Positions 24,584 to 35,289 of a stretch of 64,000 bases of DNA are shown here, piece by piece. The notes under the pieces are model-generated. The model saw nothing but the letters and a program-made list of their open reading frames with translations, was not told where the DNA came from and did no database searches. The position numbers and the translations under genes are program-made. The stretch is from Cupriavidus cauae (lineage in GTDB: Bacteria; Pseudomonadota; Gammaproteobacteria; Burkholderiales; Burkholderiaceae): NCBI RefSeq assembly GCF_008632125.1, contig NZ_VWRN01000067.1, positions 1-64,000 of the forward strand. The letters are read 5' to 3'. Position 1 is the first letter of the stretch, and every line of letters begins with the position of its first letter.

Positions 24584-26545
24584 CTACTGCGCCAATCGCA
24601 CGTTGTAGCGCCGCAGCGTTTCGACCAGCGTCTCATTGTTCGGGTCCAGCTTGACGCCTTCCTCCCAGGTCTTGCGGGCCTCGTCGCGCTCGCCGAGCTG
24701 CCACAGCACCTCGCCCAGATGCGCGGCGATCTCGGCCTCGGGCGCCTTGGCGTAGGCGTCGCGCAGCAGCTTGGCGGCCGGTTGCAACTGCCCCAGGCGG
24801 AATTTGACCCAGCCCAGGCTGTCCATGATGTACGGATCGTCGGGGCCCAGCTCGGTCGCCTTCTCCAGCAGCTTCAGCGCTTCCTGCAGGCGGATGTTGC
24901 GATCGGCCAGCGAATAGCCCAGCGCGTTGTAGCCCTGCTTCTGGTCCGGCTGCATCGCGATGAACTGGCGCAGCCGGCGTTCCATGCTGTCGTAGCGCTT
25001 CTCGCGCTCGTCGAGCATCGCCAGCTCGTACAGCCATTCGGCATTCCTGGGCTCGGCCTTGACGCGTGCGTCCAGTACCTTGCGGGCGCGGTCGTAGGCC
25101 TTGACTTCCATCAGCATGCCGACCTCGGCCTGGCGTACCGCCATCATCCGCTGCGCGCGCTGGTCGGGATCGGGGATGTCCTCGGCATCGGCCAGCATGT
25201 CGCCGAAGATCGCCTGCGCATCGTCGAGCCGGCCCATGCGGCCCAGCATCTGCGCGCGCTTGACCGATGCCGCCCCCACCATGCGCTGGTCCTCGATCCG
25301 GTCCAGCCACTGCACCGCGCCCGCGTAGTCCTTGCGCTCCTCGGCGATCTGCGCGAGGTATTGGTACGCGACGTCGGGGTTGGAACTCGGGGCCTTTTCG
25401 GCCAGCCGCAGATATTCGTGCAGATAGCGCTCCGCCTCGTCGTAGCGGCGCGCCTGCAGCCCGGTCAGACCCAGCGCCAGCGGCACGCGCGGATCGTCGG
25501 GCGCGACCTTGCGCAGCGCCTCGAACTCGCGCCGGGCCGCGTCCATCTCGTTGCGCTGCAGATAGACGCGCGCCAGCGTGATGCGGCCGTTCACCGAGGC
25601 CGGCGCCTTGTCGAGGAAGCGCTTCAGGCCGGCGATCGCCTGTTCGGGCGAGTTGTCGGCGCGCAGCTCGGCCGCCATCAGCGCCGCGGCTTCGTAGTCG
25701 GGACGCAGGCGCTGCGCTTCGTCGAGCTCGGCCAGCGCGCCCGGCACATCGCCGGCGGTTTCCTTGGCCCGTGCCAGCGCGAGCCGCGTCTCGGCCGACT
25801 GCATGTCGTTGGCGACCAGCCGCTGCAGCAGCGCGGCCGCGCCGGCCGGATCGCTGGTGCGTGACAGTTGCTGCTGTAATTGCAGGATGGCCTCGGGCCG
25901 ATGGCTCGGCGGCACGCCGTTCAGTTGCAGCGACAGCAGCGGTTCGGCTTCTTCCCAGCGTGCGTTGAGCACCAGCAGGGTCGACAGCACCTGGCGCGCG
26001 GCCGGCGAAGTCGGGGCCAGGTCGGTCCACAGGCGGGCGCCGTCGAGGGCCTGCTGCGGGACGCGCGCATTGAAGGCGATTTCGGTGGCGCGCTGCGCGA
26101 AGCGTGGGTCGCGGGTCGAGCGGGCCAGTTCCACGTAGGTGCGATAGGCCGGGCCCGTCAGGCCGCGCTGCATCGAGATCTCGGCGGCCAGCACGCGGTA
26201 CATGATGTCGGCCGTCAGCGGCAGCTCGGGCAGCGGCATCTTCGGCGGCAGCGGCGTCGCCGGGGTCGGCTCGAGCTCGCCGTCGCTGCCCAGCGTGAAC
26301 ATCGGCCGGCCGGTTTCGGCGCCGTCGGACTTCGCCTCCGCGCGTGGGGCATCGGCCTGGGCCGACCGGGCATCGCGCGCACTGGCGCAGCCGGTCAGCG
26401 CGCCGGCGCCGACCAGGGCCGCCACCAGCAGCGGCAGCAGGCGCCGGCCCGGTGCCGTGCCGCGCGCGGCGGTCTGCGCGGGCGGCTCGTCAAGCGGTGC
26501 GTGGGAAGGGAGCAGAGCGGAGATGCGGTCCAGGCGGTCCGGCAT
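24584..26545 (-). CDS. TPR-repeat lipoprotein
   Basis: 653 residues. The N-terminal hydrophobic segment ends in the lipobox ALTGC (Cys53) after a long polar leader, so the lipoprotein start could be nearer the hydrophobic core. The rest is a series of tetratricopeptide repeats from about residue 110 to the end (AQRATEIAFNARVPQQAL, PDDPYIMDSLGWVKFRLG, AHLGEVLWQLGERDEARKTW). Its place beside lolB suggests an outer-membrane scaffold role. It is divergent from mutM. The specific partner is unknown. Confidence 0.85.
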   Translation of the reverse strand: MPDRLDRISALLPSHAPLDEPPAQTAARGTAPGRRLLPLLVAALVGAGALTGCASARDARSAQADAPRAEAKSDGAETGRPMFTLGSDGELEPTPATPLPPKMPLPELPLTADIMYRVLAAEISMQRGLTGPAYRTYVELARSTRDPRFAQRATEIAFNARVPQQALDGARLWTDLAPTSPAARQVLSTLLVLNARWEEAEPLLSLQLNGVPPSHRPEAILQLQQQLSRTSDPAGAAALLQRLVANDMQSAETRLALARAKETAGDVPGALAELDEAQRLRPDYEAAALMAAELRADNSPEQAIAGLKRFLDKAPASVNGRITLARVYLQRNEMDAARREFEALRKVAPDDPRVPLALGLTGLQARRYDEAERYLHEYLRLAEKAPSSNPDVAYQYLAQIAEERKDYAGAVQWLDRIEDQRMVGAASVKRAQMLGRMGRLDDAQAIFGDMLADAEDIPDPDQRAQRMMAVRQAEVGMLMEVKAYDRARKVLDARVKAEPRNAEWLYELAMLDEREKRYDSMERRLRQFIAMQPDQKQGYNALGYSLADRNIRLQEALKLLEKATELGPDDPYIMDSLGWVKFRLGQLQPAAKLLRDAYAKAPEAEIAAHLGEVLWQLGERDEARKTWEEGVKLDPNNETLVETLRRYNVRLAQ

Positions 26546-26680
26546 GGGTGGGACTCCGGCACGCGTGGTGCCATATGACAAGTTAGGGCCATTGTAACGT
26601 GCCGCTACAATGCCCGGCTGCGGTGCACCATGGCTGGCATGGCGTCTGCCGCTTGGAGTCGTGCGCAAAGGAGAGGTTCG

Positions 26681-27622
26681 ATGCCGGAATTGCCCGAGGT
26701 CGAGGTGACCCGACGGGGACTGCTGCCACATCTGGAGGGCAGCCGCATCGCCGGGGTGGCGGTGCGCCATCGCGGCCTGCGCTGGCCGGTGCCCGAGGAA
26801 CTGGAGGCCTGCCTGCCGGGGCGGGTCATCCGGCGTGTCGAGCGGCGCGGCAAATATCTGCTGCTTGAGTGCGTGCGCGAGGCGGAGGTGGTGGCCGACG
26901 GCGTTGCCGGTGGCGTGGCCGGTGGCGTTGCTGGTGGCGTTGCTGGTGGCGTGACCGGGAGCGTGGCTGATGGCGATGACGCCGGCTGGCTGCTGATCCA
27001 CCTCGGCATGACCGGCACGCTGCGCGTCTGGCACGAGCCGCCCGCGCCGGGCACGCACGACCATATCGACCTGCTGCTGCGCGATGCGGCCGGCCGCCCG
27101 CTGACGCTGCGTTTCCGCGACCCGCGCCGCTTTGGCGCGGTGCTGTGGACCACGCTGCCAGAGGCGCTGCTGCCCACCCATCCGTTGCTGCGCAATCTCG
27201 GCATCGAGCCGTTCGACCCGGCCTTCGACGGCGACTGGCTGTATCGCCATACGCGCGGGCGCAGCGCGGCGATCAAGACGGTGCTGCTGTCGGGCGATAT
27301 CGTGGTCGGCGTCGGCAACATCTATTGCTCGGAGAGCCTGTTCCGCGCCGGCATCCGGCCGACCACCGCCGCGGGCCGGCTGTCGCGTGCGCGTTGCGAG
27401 CGGCTCGCCGCCGCGGTGCGCGAGACGCTGGCGCTGGCGATCGAGCGCGGCGGCAGCACGCTGCGCGATTTCGTCGGCAGCGACGGCGCCAGCGGCTATT
27501 TCCAGCTCGACTGCCTGGTCTACGATCGCACCGGCAAGCCCTGCCGGCACTGCGCCACGCCGATCCGGCAGATCGTGCAGGGGCAGCGCTCGACCTTCTA
27601 TTGCCCGCAATGCCAGCGCTGA
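26681..27622 (+). CDS. mutM: Formamidopyrimidine-DNA glycosylase MutM (Fpg)
   Basis: Base-excision enzyme removing 8-oxoguanine and formamidopyrimidines. The N-terminus MPELPEVEVTRRGL gives the catalytic Pro2 and Glu3. FRDPRRFGAVLW, VGNIYCSESLFRAGI and the C-terminal zinc finger CRHCATP through FYCPQCQR are intact. The product is 313 residues against about 270 usually. The excess is a Gly/Val/Ala-rich insert at residues 74-97 made by a 12-bp tandem repeat, before GWLLIHLGMTG. The ATG at 26681 follows AAAGGAGAGG. mutY, which acts in the same GO repair system, follows. Confidence 0.95.
   Translation: MPELPEVEVTRRGLLPHLEGSRIAGVAVRHRGLRWPVPEELEACLPGRVIRRVERRGKYLLLECVREAEVVADGVAGGVAGGVAGGVAGGVTGSVADGDDAGWLLIHLGMTGTLRVWHEPPAPGTHDHIDLLLRDAAGRPLTLRFRDPRRFGAVLWTTLPEALLPTHPLLRNLGIEPFDPAFDGDWLYRHTRGRSAAIKTVLLSGDIVVGVGNIYCSESLFRAGIRPTTAAGRLSRARCERLAAAVRETLALAIERGGSTLRDFVGSDGASGYFQLDCLVYDRTGKPCRHCATPIRQIVQGQRSTFYCPQCQR
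26900..26971 (+). repeat. In-frame 12-bp minisatellite inside mutM
   Basis: Six imperfect copies of GGCGTTGCCGGT (starts 26900, 26912, 26924, 26936, 26948, 26960) encode repeated GVAG units. The unit length is a multiple of three, so copy changes keep frame. It sits in a loop between conserved beta strands of the N-terminal domain. Confidence 0.85.
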
Positions 27623-27681
27623 GCGGAGCGACACGCCGCGCCTGACTCGAAAAACACCGCCGATCCCCTCGCTACTTATCG

Positions 27682-28938
<1,257 letters not shown>

Positions 28939-29016
28939 AGCAAGGAGTGGTACTGGTCGGCGCCTGCCTGCAGCGGGGCGCACGGGCTCGCACCAGCCGC
29001 GGGGGGCGGCCGCGCG

Positions 29017-29670
29017 CTACAGCATGTGATGCTGGCGCATGAAGCGATGCACGATCTCGATCCGCATGCCGGCGTCGGGCAGCGCCATCAGCATCTGCCT
29101 GGCCTTCATCGGCACCGGCAGCAGTTCGCATAGCCGGTTGGCGACCCAGCTCGGGTCTTCCCACTGCATCGGTTCGGCGAATGGCAGCTTGTGCGGCGGC
29201 GCATGCAGCGAGGCCACGATGCGGCGCAGTGCCGCCAGGCATTCACCCAGCAATTCCAGCTTGCAGTCGATCACGTCGTCGGGCAGCAGCTCGGCGCGCG
29301 CGACCAGCAGGCCGTCGTCGCGGGTATGGTGCTCGAGCACGCGGAAGCGCTGCCTGCCGCGCGTCTCGATCAGCAGCACGCCCAGCTGCTCCATATTGCA
29401 GTCGACGATTTCGGCCAGGCAACCGACCGCTTCCGGCACCGTGGCGCTGCCTTCCTGCGCGACCTCGGGGCCGCTGGCGATCAGGCAGACGCCGAACGCC
29501 GCGTTGTCGCGCAGGCAATTGCGCACCATGTCGACATAGCGGGGTTCGAATACGCGCAGCGGCAACCGGCCGCCGGGAAACAGCACGGTATGGAGGGGAA
29601 ACAGCGGCAGGCTGTCGACTTCGACGTGGAGCGGTGCCGCGTGATTGGACGCTGGGGAACTGGAAGACAT
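29017..29670 (-). CDS. LON peptidase substrate-binding (N-terminal) domain protein
   Basis: 217 residues carrying the Lon N-terminal domain without ATPase or protease parts. Typical sequence is LPLFPLHTVLFPGGRLPLRVFEPRYVDM, then GVCLIASG and VGCLAEIVD. The C-terminal helices contain VANRLCELLPVPMKARQMLM. The function of such stand-alone proteins is not established; they may bind proteins or ligands. The start MSSSSP at 29670 is preferred over the longer frame to 29736. It is convergent with mutY. Confidence 0.85.
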   Translation of the reverse strand: MSSSSPASNHAAPLHVEVDSLPLFPLHTVLFPGGRLPLRVFEPRYVDMVRNCLRDNAAFGVCLIASGPEVAQEGSATVPEAVGCLAEIVDCNMEQLGVLLIETRGRQRFRVLEHHTRDDGLLVARAELLPDDVIDCKLELLGECLAALRRIVASLHAPPHKLPFAEPMQWEDPSWVANRLCELLPVPMKARQMLMALPDAGMRIEIVHRFMRQHHML

Positions 29671-29755
29671 GCGATCCCGAGAAGACTTTCGCTCACGGGG
29701 CGAGGGCACGCAGGTGGCGCCGCCGCCGGGATCCACCGCCTTGGCGCTGCCCGGT

Positions 29756-30637
29756 TCAGCCTACCGGCACCAGCTCGCGGTGTCTGACCAGCACATTACC
29801 ATGCGCGCGGAAGTAGTTGGCAAGTCTTTCCGCGATGTACACGGAGCGGTGCTGGCCGCCGGTGCAACCGATCGCGACCGTCAGATAGCTGCGGTTGTCC
29901 GCGACGAAGCTCGGCAGCCATTTCTCCACATAGGCGCGAATGTCCTCGGCCATCGCCAGCACCATCGGCTGGCTCTGCAGGAAATCGATGACGGGTGCAT
30001 CTCGTCCGGTCAGGGGCCGCAGTTGCAGGTCGTAATACGGATTGGGCAGCGAGCGCACGTCGAACACCATGTCGGCATCGCTCGGCACGCCGTGCTTGAA
30101 GCCGAACGAGGTGAACAGCAGTGTCAGCTCCAGATTGTCGTCGCGGATGAAATCCTTGATCCATGCGCGCAGCGTATTGGTGCGCACATTGCTGGTGTCG
30201 ATGCGATGCGCCGATTCGGCCAGCGGGCTCAGCAGCTCGCGTTCCATCTCGATCGCTTCGACCAGCGGGGTCTCGTTCGGTACGGGCGCGCCGTCCGCCT
30301 CGCGCGCAGCCAGCCGCACCGACAGCGGATGGCGCCGCCGCGTTTCGGAATAGCGCTGCACCAGCGAATCGGTATTGGCGGTCAGGAAGACCACGCGGAC
30401 CTCGTGATCGGCCGACAGGCTCCGCAGCGTCTCCGGCAGCCTGGCCAGCGATTCGCGGCTGCGGATATCGGTGGCGATACCCAGATGCGTGTAGCCCTCG
30501 GCCGCAAGGTAGCGGGCGAGTTCGGGGATGAACTGCGCGGGCAGGTTGTCGACGCAGTAGTAGCCTGCGTCTTCGAGCACGTTCAATGCAACCGATTTGC
30601 CGGAGCCGGAAATGCCGGTGATGAGGACGATGCGCAT
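29756..30637 (-). CDS. rapZ: RNase adapter RapZ (nucleotide-binding)
   Basis: A 293-residue protein with an N-terminal Walker A GISGSGKSVALNVLED (about 8-23) and a C-terminal conserved IGCTGGQHRSVYIAERL. In enterobacteria RapZ guides RNase E to the GlmZ RNA to tune glucosamine-6-phosphate synthesis. It is encoded in the rpoN-ptsN neighbourhood, as here. Whether a GlmZ-like RNA exists in this organism cannot be seen. psiF and hprK lie upstream on the same strand. Confidence 0.94.
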   Translation of the reverse strand: MRIVLITGISGSGKSVALNVLEDAGYYCVDNLPAQFIPELARYLAAEGYTHLGIATDIRSRESLARLPETLRSLSADHEVRVVFLTANTDSLVQRYSETRRRHPLSVRLAAREADGAPVPNETPLVEAIEMERELLSPLAESAHRIDTSNVRTNTLRAWIKDFIRDDNLELTLLFTSFGFKHGVPSDADMVFDVRSLPNPYYDLQLRPLTGRDAPVIDFLQSQPMVLAMAEDIRAYVEKWLPSFVADNRSYLTVAIGCTGGQHRSVYIAERLANYFRAHGNVLVRHRELVPVG

Positions 30638-30774
30638 AACGCTTGAAGGATAGCATCGCGTGATGATTGCGTCATGACGGTCCGATGAAATCCGCGGCTC
30701 GTGAGGCGGCCATCGGCGGAAATGGCGGCGAAAGCGTGCGAAAGCCGCGCAATGGGTAGTGAGCCGGCAAAGAA

Positions 30775-30810
30775 AAAGGCGAACCGCCGTGTGCCGCGCG
30801 ATTCGCCTTT
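30775..30810. terminator. Bidirectional-looking hairpin downstream of the PsiF gene
   Basis: AAAGGCGAA (30775-30783) pairs with TTCGCCTTT (30802-30810) around an 18-base GC-rich loop. Read leftward it is followed by TTTTTCTTT, serving the PsiF gene. The gap 30638-30884 holds nothing else recognisable. Confidence 0.7.
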
Positions 30811-30884
30811 ATTTCTTTCCGACTCTTGTTTCGCCGTCTATTTCGCTTTCCGGCGCTCCGGAACAATGCCGGCTCGGTGTGCCG

Positions 30885-31175
30885 TCATGCGGACAGGCAT
30901 TCCTTCATGAACGCCTTGCGTTCGTCGCCCTTCTTGCCGCTCGCCTGCGCATTGCACGCCTTCATCTTTTGCTGCTGCGAGTTGCCGGCGGTGGCGGGTT
31001 TGGCCGACAGGCATTCCTTCATGAAGGCCTTGCGCTCGTCGCCCGTCTTGCCGGCCGCCTGCGTGTTGCACGTCTTCATCTTGCTCTGCTGGCTGTTGCC
31101 GGAGGCGGTCTGGGCAAAGGCGCCCGTGGCGACCAGAGGGCACAGCAGCACGCAGGTTGCGATCAGTGTCTTCAT
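30885..31175 (-). CDS. psiF: PsiF family secreted protein with two repeats
   Basis: 96 residues. A signal peptide (to GAFAQ, about 22) precedes two near-identical PsiF repeats: KMKTCNTQAAGKTGDERKAF and KMKACNAQASGKKGDERKAF, each followed by MKECLSA. Each repeat contains two Cys. PsiF is phosphate-starvation induced in E. coli, but its role is unknown. AGGAG lies upstream of the ATG at 31175. It is flanked by rapZ and hprK and seems to be its own transcription unit. Confidence 0.88.
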   Translation of the reverse strand: MKTLIATCVLLCPLVATGAFAQTASGNSQQSKMKTCNTQAAGKTGDERKAFMKECLSAKPATAGNSQQQKMKACNAQASGKKGDERKAFMKECLSA

Positions 31176-31373
31176 GCTGAAATCTCCTGACTGAGGATCG
31201 GGTCGCCAAGCGCAGGATGCGCAACGGCGCAGGCTGGGCGTGATGCCCATTACAGCACAAAACGCTGAAAACCCCAATCAGGTTGACGCTGTCGGCGTGT
31301 CCGGCACGCCGATGCGTCAAGGCGCAGTTGCGGCGCGGCCCGGGCTGCCGAAGGATCGGGCTCGGTCAGACGC

Positions 31374-32345
31374 TCAAAGCAGGCGGCCCTGGCCGCGCGA
31401 CGCCGCATCGGCCTGCATCGCCGCACGCTGGCGGTCCATGAAATCGCGCAGCGTGTCGATGCCGCGCAGGCGCAGGATGGTATTGCGCACCGCCGCCTCG
31501 ACCAGCACCGCAAGGTTGCGGCCGGCCGCCACCTGGATCTTCACCATATGGATCGGCAGGCCCAGCACGTCGAGATATTGCGAATCGAGCGGCAGCCGCT
31601 CGAATTCGCCGTCGTTGCGGCGAACCAGCTGGACCACGAGCTTGAGCTTCATCTTCCGGCGCACAGCGGTTTCGCCAAAGATCGTCTTGATGTCGAGCAG
31701 GCCCAGGCCGCGCACTTCCAGCAGGTTCTGCAGCAGCGGCGGGCAGCGGCCCTCGACGAAATCGGGGCCAAGACGCACGAAATCGACCGCATCGTCGGCG
31801 ACCAGGCCGTGTCCGCGCGAGATCAGTTCGAGGCCCAGCTCGCTCTTGCCAAGGCCCGATTCGCCCATGATCAGCACGCCCATGCCGAGGATATCGAGGA
31901 ACACCCCGTGCATGGTCACGCGCGGCGCGGAAATGCGCGACAGATACAGCCGCAGATGGTCGATGACCGCGGCCGAGGATACCGGCGTCGTGAACAGCGG
32001 CGTGGAAGAGCGCGTGCAGCGCAGTTCCAGGTCCGGCGGCGGCTCCATGCCGTCGGCCACGACCAGGAAGGGCGGCTCGAGCAGGATCAGCTCGCCCATC
32101 TGGCGCTTGCGCGTTTCGTCGTCGAGCCGCTGGTAGTAGGTGATCTCCGGCTTGCCGAGCACCTGGATCCGGTTCGGGTGAATCAGGTTCAAGTGGCCGA
32201 CCAGGTCGGCCGCCGAGGTCGCCTCGCGTGCGAAGTCGAGATCGAAGGCGCGATCGGCGCCCTCCAGCCCGGCCACCCAGGACAATTTGAGGTCGGCTGC
32301 GTTGTCGTCGAAGATCGACTGGGAGGTAACGCCGGTGAGTTCCAT
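31374..32345 (-). CDS. hprK: HPr kinase/phosphorylase HprK
   Basis: A 323-residue bifunctional enzyme phosphorylating or dephosphorylating HPr-type proteins at Ser46. The P-loop is GESGLGKSELGLEL (161-168 core) after the conserved His in VTMHGVFLDI. The family signature EVRGLGLLDIKTIFGETAV follows. In beta-proteobacteria it sits with ptsN and rapZ and is thought to tie the PTS to regulation rather than sugar uptake. Start MELTG at 32345 gives the usual length. Confidence 0.95.
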   Translation of the reverse strand: MELTGVTSQSIFDDNAADLKLSWVAGLEGADRAFDLDFAREATSAADLVGHLNLIHPNRIQVLGKPEITYYQRLDDETRKRQMGELILLEPPFLVVADGMEPPPDLELRCTRSSTPLFTTPVSSAAVIDHLRLYLSRISAPRVTMHGVFLDILGMGVLIMGESGLGKSELGLELISRGHGLVADDAVDFVRLGPDFVEGRCPPLLQNLLEVRGLGLLDIKTIFGETAVRRKMKLKLVVQLVRRNDGEFERLPLDSQYLDVLGLPIHMVKIQVAAGRNLAVLVEAAVRNTILRLRGIDTLRDFMDRQRAAMQADAASRGQGRLL

Positions 32346-32418
32346 GCGGGATGAGGCGGGGCGCTGGGGCGGTGGTGAATGCGGGTGGCGCGGCGGTCGG
32401 CCGCTTACGCCGAGAGAG

Positions 32419-32874
32419 TCAAGGATGCCATTGCACCAGCAACTGGTGAACCGCATCGGGCGTCGGCAAAGCGGCGAGGCCTTCACGCATATCGCGATCG
32501 GACAATAGCTGAGCGATTTCCGACAGGATTTCGAGATGCTGCTGCGTCGCCTGTTCGGGCACCAGCAGGAAGATCAACAGCGAAACGGGCTTGCCATCGG
32601 GCGATTCGAACGGAATCGGCTCGGCAAGCCGCATGAAGGCGGCCAGCGGCTGCTTCAGGCCCTTGATGCGGCCATGCGGAATGGCCACGCCGGCGCCAAG
32701 GCCGGTCGAGCCGAGCGATTCGCGGGCGAACAGATTGTCGGTCACCGTGGCGCGCGCCACGCCATGGTTGTTCTCGAACAGCAGCCCGGCCTGTTCGAAC
32801 ACGCGTTTTTTGCTGGTGACGCTGACGTCGAGCGAGATATTGCCGGGCGGCAGCAGTTTGGCCAAACGGTTCAT
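32419..32874 (-). CDS. ptsN: Nitrogen-regulatory PTS IIA protein PtsN
   Basis: A 151-residue EIIA-Ntr domain protein. The phosphorylated His is His67 in VAIPHGRIKGL. The sequence matches PtsN throughout (LPPGNISLDVSVTSKKRVFE, LLIFLLVPEQATQQHLEIL). It relays phosphate from PtsO/PtsP to control potassium transport and sigma-54-linked functions in related bacteria. It lies 73 bases upstream of hprK on the same strand. Confidence 0.95.
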   Translation of the reverse strand: MNRLAKLLPPGNISLDVSVTSKKRVFEQAGLLFENNHGVARATVTDNLFARESLGSTGLGAGVAIPHGRIKGLKQPLAAFMRLAEPIPFESPDGKPVSLLIFLLVPEQATQQHLEILSEIAQLLSDRDMREGLAALPTPDAVHQLLVQWHP

Positions 32875-33276
32875 TTGAAATGCGCGGAATTCCTGATACT
32901 GGCGCCGCCATGCGGTTTCTTGCCGGCGTGGGCCGGTCTGCCGTTGCTGGGCGGTGCGTTCGTTGCCGCCGCTTCCCGACTATCAGCGTGCGGCACATTA
33001 TAGTGCAGGGGGGCTCCCTGCCGTCCGATGCCGATCGCCCCGAGCGGCATTGCGCAAGGAAACGGGGCGGGCATTCTCTATATGTATTGCACAGCATACA
33101 CCGGGAAGCCGGCCAGACGGAACCCCATCCCGGTTTCATCCTATAGGTTGCACGGCGAGGCGGCACCGCGGCCTCGCTCGAACGTCCACGCGGGGCGCAA
33201 AAAAGCCGTGCTCCTGGCACGGCTTCTTTCCTCACTTCAAGGCCGGCCGGCGTTGTGGCCGAGCCGAATCTTCAAG
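32875..33276. other. Intergenic region between hpf and ptsN
   Basis: 402 bases. The right end holds the hpf terminator. The region near 33070-33110 is AT-richer (TCTATATGTATTGCACAGC on the plus strand) and may carry the ptsN promoter, but boxes are poor. No gene is supported. Confidence 0.4.
33199..33225 (-). terminator. Intrinsic terminator of hpf
   Basis: AAGCCGTGC (33203-33211) pairs with GCACGGCTT (33217-33225). Read leftward the stem is followed by six T residues (A-run 33199-33204). It separates rpoN-hpf from ptsN. Confidence 0.92.
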
Positions 33277-33630
33277 CTACTGCTGGGCCTGACTGGCCAC
33301 GAAGCTGTGGTACTTCAGCGATTCGCGGTCGTGGCTCTGCACCTTGTCCTTGTAGCGGATCACTTGCCGGTCCAGCTTGTCGACCAGCATGTCGATCGCC
33401 GCATAGAGATCTTCGTGGTGCGCCTCGACAAAGATGTCCTTGCCCTTCAGATGCACATTGATTTCCGCGCGTTGACGGCGATCCTTTTCCTTTTGATTGT
33501 CGACCGATAGCAGCACGCTGACGTCAATAACCTGATCGAAATGCCTGAGGATTCGCTCCAGTTTCGTTTCCACGTACTCACGCAGCGAAGGCGTGATGTC
33601 CAAGTGGTGTCCACTGATCTTGAAGTTCAT
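33277..33630 (-). CDS. hpf: Ribosome hibernation promoting factor HPF
   Basis: A 117-residue sigma-54 modulation/S30EA-type protein that binds the small-subunit decoding channel and helps form inactive ribosome dimers. It starts MNFKISGHHLDITPSLREYV, with the conserved INVHLKGKDIFVEAHHEDLY and AIDMLVDKLDRQVIRYKDK. It lies 49 bases downstream of rpoN, the standard arrangement, and ends in an intrinsic terminator. Confidence 0.95.
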   Translation of the reverse strand: MNFKISGHHLDITPSLREYVETKLERILRHFDQVIDVSVLLSVDNQKEKDRRQRAEINVHLKGKDIFVEAHHEDLYAAIDMLVDKLDRQVIRYKDKVQSHDRESLKYHSFVASQAQQ

Positions 33631-33679
33631 AGCGCTTCTCCTTCTGAAAGAGCCGCACCAGGCAGGCGATGCGACTCGG

Positions 33680-35158
33680 CTACAAAGACTTGCGAAGGTT
33701 CACGGCGGGGATCTTCAAGGCTTCACGGTATTTGGCGACGGTACGTCGCGCCACGACGAAGCCTTGTTCCCCCAGCAGTTCGGCAATCCGGCTGTCGGAC
33801 AACGGGTTTCTGGGGTCTTCGGCTCCTATCAACTGCTTGATCAGCGCACGGATTGCGGTGGAAGAGGCGGCACCGCCGGTTTCGGTCGATACATGGCTGC
33901 CAAAGAAATATTTCAGCTCGAATGTCCCCATCGGGGTGGCCATGTACTTATTGGTCGTCACACGAGAAATGGTCGACTCGTGTAGACCCAGTGTATCGGC
34001 TATCTCCCTCAAAACCAAGGGGCGCATCGCAATTTCACCGTGCGTGAAGAAATTCTTTTGCCGCTCCACGATCGCTTGTGCGACGCGCAAAATGGTGTCG
34101 AAACGCTGCTGGATATTCTTGATGAGCCAGCGCGCCTCCTGCAGTTTCTGCTGCAATCCCGCGGCGCCGGTATCGCCTTTTGCACCGCGCAAGATTTGCG
34201 CATACATGTCGTTGATGCGCAGCCGCGGCATCACATCGGGATTGAGCTGGGCGATCCAGTTATGGCCGCTCTTGCGCACGAACACGTCGGGCACGACGAA
34301 ATCCGCTTCCGGCCGGCTGTAGGCGTGGCCGGGATAGGGCGCGAGCGAGCGGATCAGCTCGTGCGCGGCCTTCAGCTGCATGTCGTCGACCTGCAGCGCC
34401 TTCTTCAGGCGGGTGTAATCGCGCGCGGCCAGCAGTTCGAGGTGATGGCGCACGATCGTCATCGCCAGCTCGCGCTGCGGATGCTCGATGCGTCGCAGTT
34501 GCAGCGACAGGCATTCGGCCGCGTTGCGCGCCCCGACCCCGGGCGGGTCGAAGCTTTGCAGCAGCGTCAGCATCGCATGCACTTCGTCGAGCTCGAATTC
34601 GAGCTCTTCAGGCAATTCGGAAAGGATTTCCTCGAGCGAGGCGCTCAGGTAGCCGTCGTCGTCGAGCGATTCGATCAGGAAAATCGCCAGGCCCTTGTCG
34701 CGCGTGGAGATTTTCAGCGGCGCCAATTGCTCCATCAGATATTCGCGCAGCGTGGGCTCGGCATCGCGCAATTGCAGCGGCGTTTTCTCGTCCTCGTCGC
34801 TTTGCGGACGGCGGGCGAAATCGTCCAGGCTCCAGTCGCCGCCATAATCGTCGCCCGCGCCGTCGGCATAGCCGTCGTCGGCGGACGCGGCGCCATCCGC
34901 GCGCGAATCGGCGGGGGCCGTCGGCTCGGAAGACGGGGTCGTGGTGGTGGTCTGGACATTGACCGACCCGTCGGCGGCGACCCGCAGCGGGCTTTCGATC
35001 CAGTCGTTTTCGCGTTCGAGCAGGGGATTCTCGGTCAGCGCCTGCTCGACTTCCTGTTGCAGTTCCAGCGTGGAGAGCTGCAACAGCCGGATCGACTGCT
35101 GCAGCTGCGGCGTCAGGGCCAGATGCTGGGAGAGGCGTAGCTGTAGCGACGGTTTCAT
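33680..35158 (-). CDS. rpoN: RNA polymerase sigma-54 factor RpoN
   Basis: 492 residues. Region I is the Gln/Leu-rich N-terminus (LSQHLALTPQLQQSIRLLQL, which binds activators). Region II is an acidic linker of about 60-130. Then come the core-binding and DNA-binding domains, with the RpoN box ARRTVAKYRE at about 470-479. Sigma-54 directs nitrogen and other genes with enhancer-binding activators. Start MKPSLQLRL at 35158 is the family start. It is flanked by lptB and hpf as in most proteobacteria. Confidence 0.96.
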   Translation of the reverse strand: MKPSLQLRLSQHLALTPQLQQSIRLLQLSTLELQQEVEQALTENPLLERENDWIESPLRVAADGSVNVQTTTTTPSSEPTAPADSRADGAASADDGYADGAGDDYGGDWSLDDFARRPQSDEDEKTPLQLRDAEPTLREYLMEQLAPLKISTRDKGLAIFLIESLDDDGYLSASLEEILSELPEELEFELDEVHAMLTLLQSFDPPGVGARNAAECLSLQLRRIEHPQRELAMTIVRHHLELLAARDYTRLKKALQVDDMQLKAAHELIRSLAPYPGHAYSRPEADFVVPDVFVRKSGHNWIAQLNPDVMPRLRINDMYAQILRGAKGDTGAAGLQQKLQEARWLIKNIQQRFDTILRVAQAIVERQKNFFTHGEIAMRPLVLREIADTLGLHESTISRVTTNKYMATPMGTFELKYFFGSHVSTETGGAASSTAIRALIKQLIGAEDPRNPLSDSRIAELLGEQGFVVARRTVAKYREALKIPAVNLRKSL

Positions 35159-35289
35159 GCGGCCTATTTTATGCGCAACTTCGGCCGCGATGGAACGGAA
35201 TTTGCTATCGGAAGTTTCGATTGCGTGGTCAGAAGCGATTGCCTGATGGATCACCAGTGCAGGATCCATACATCGCCCGCGCACAAACG

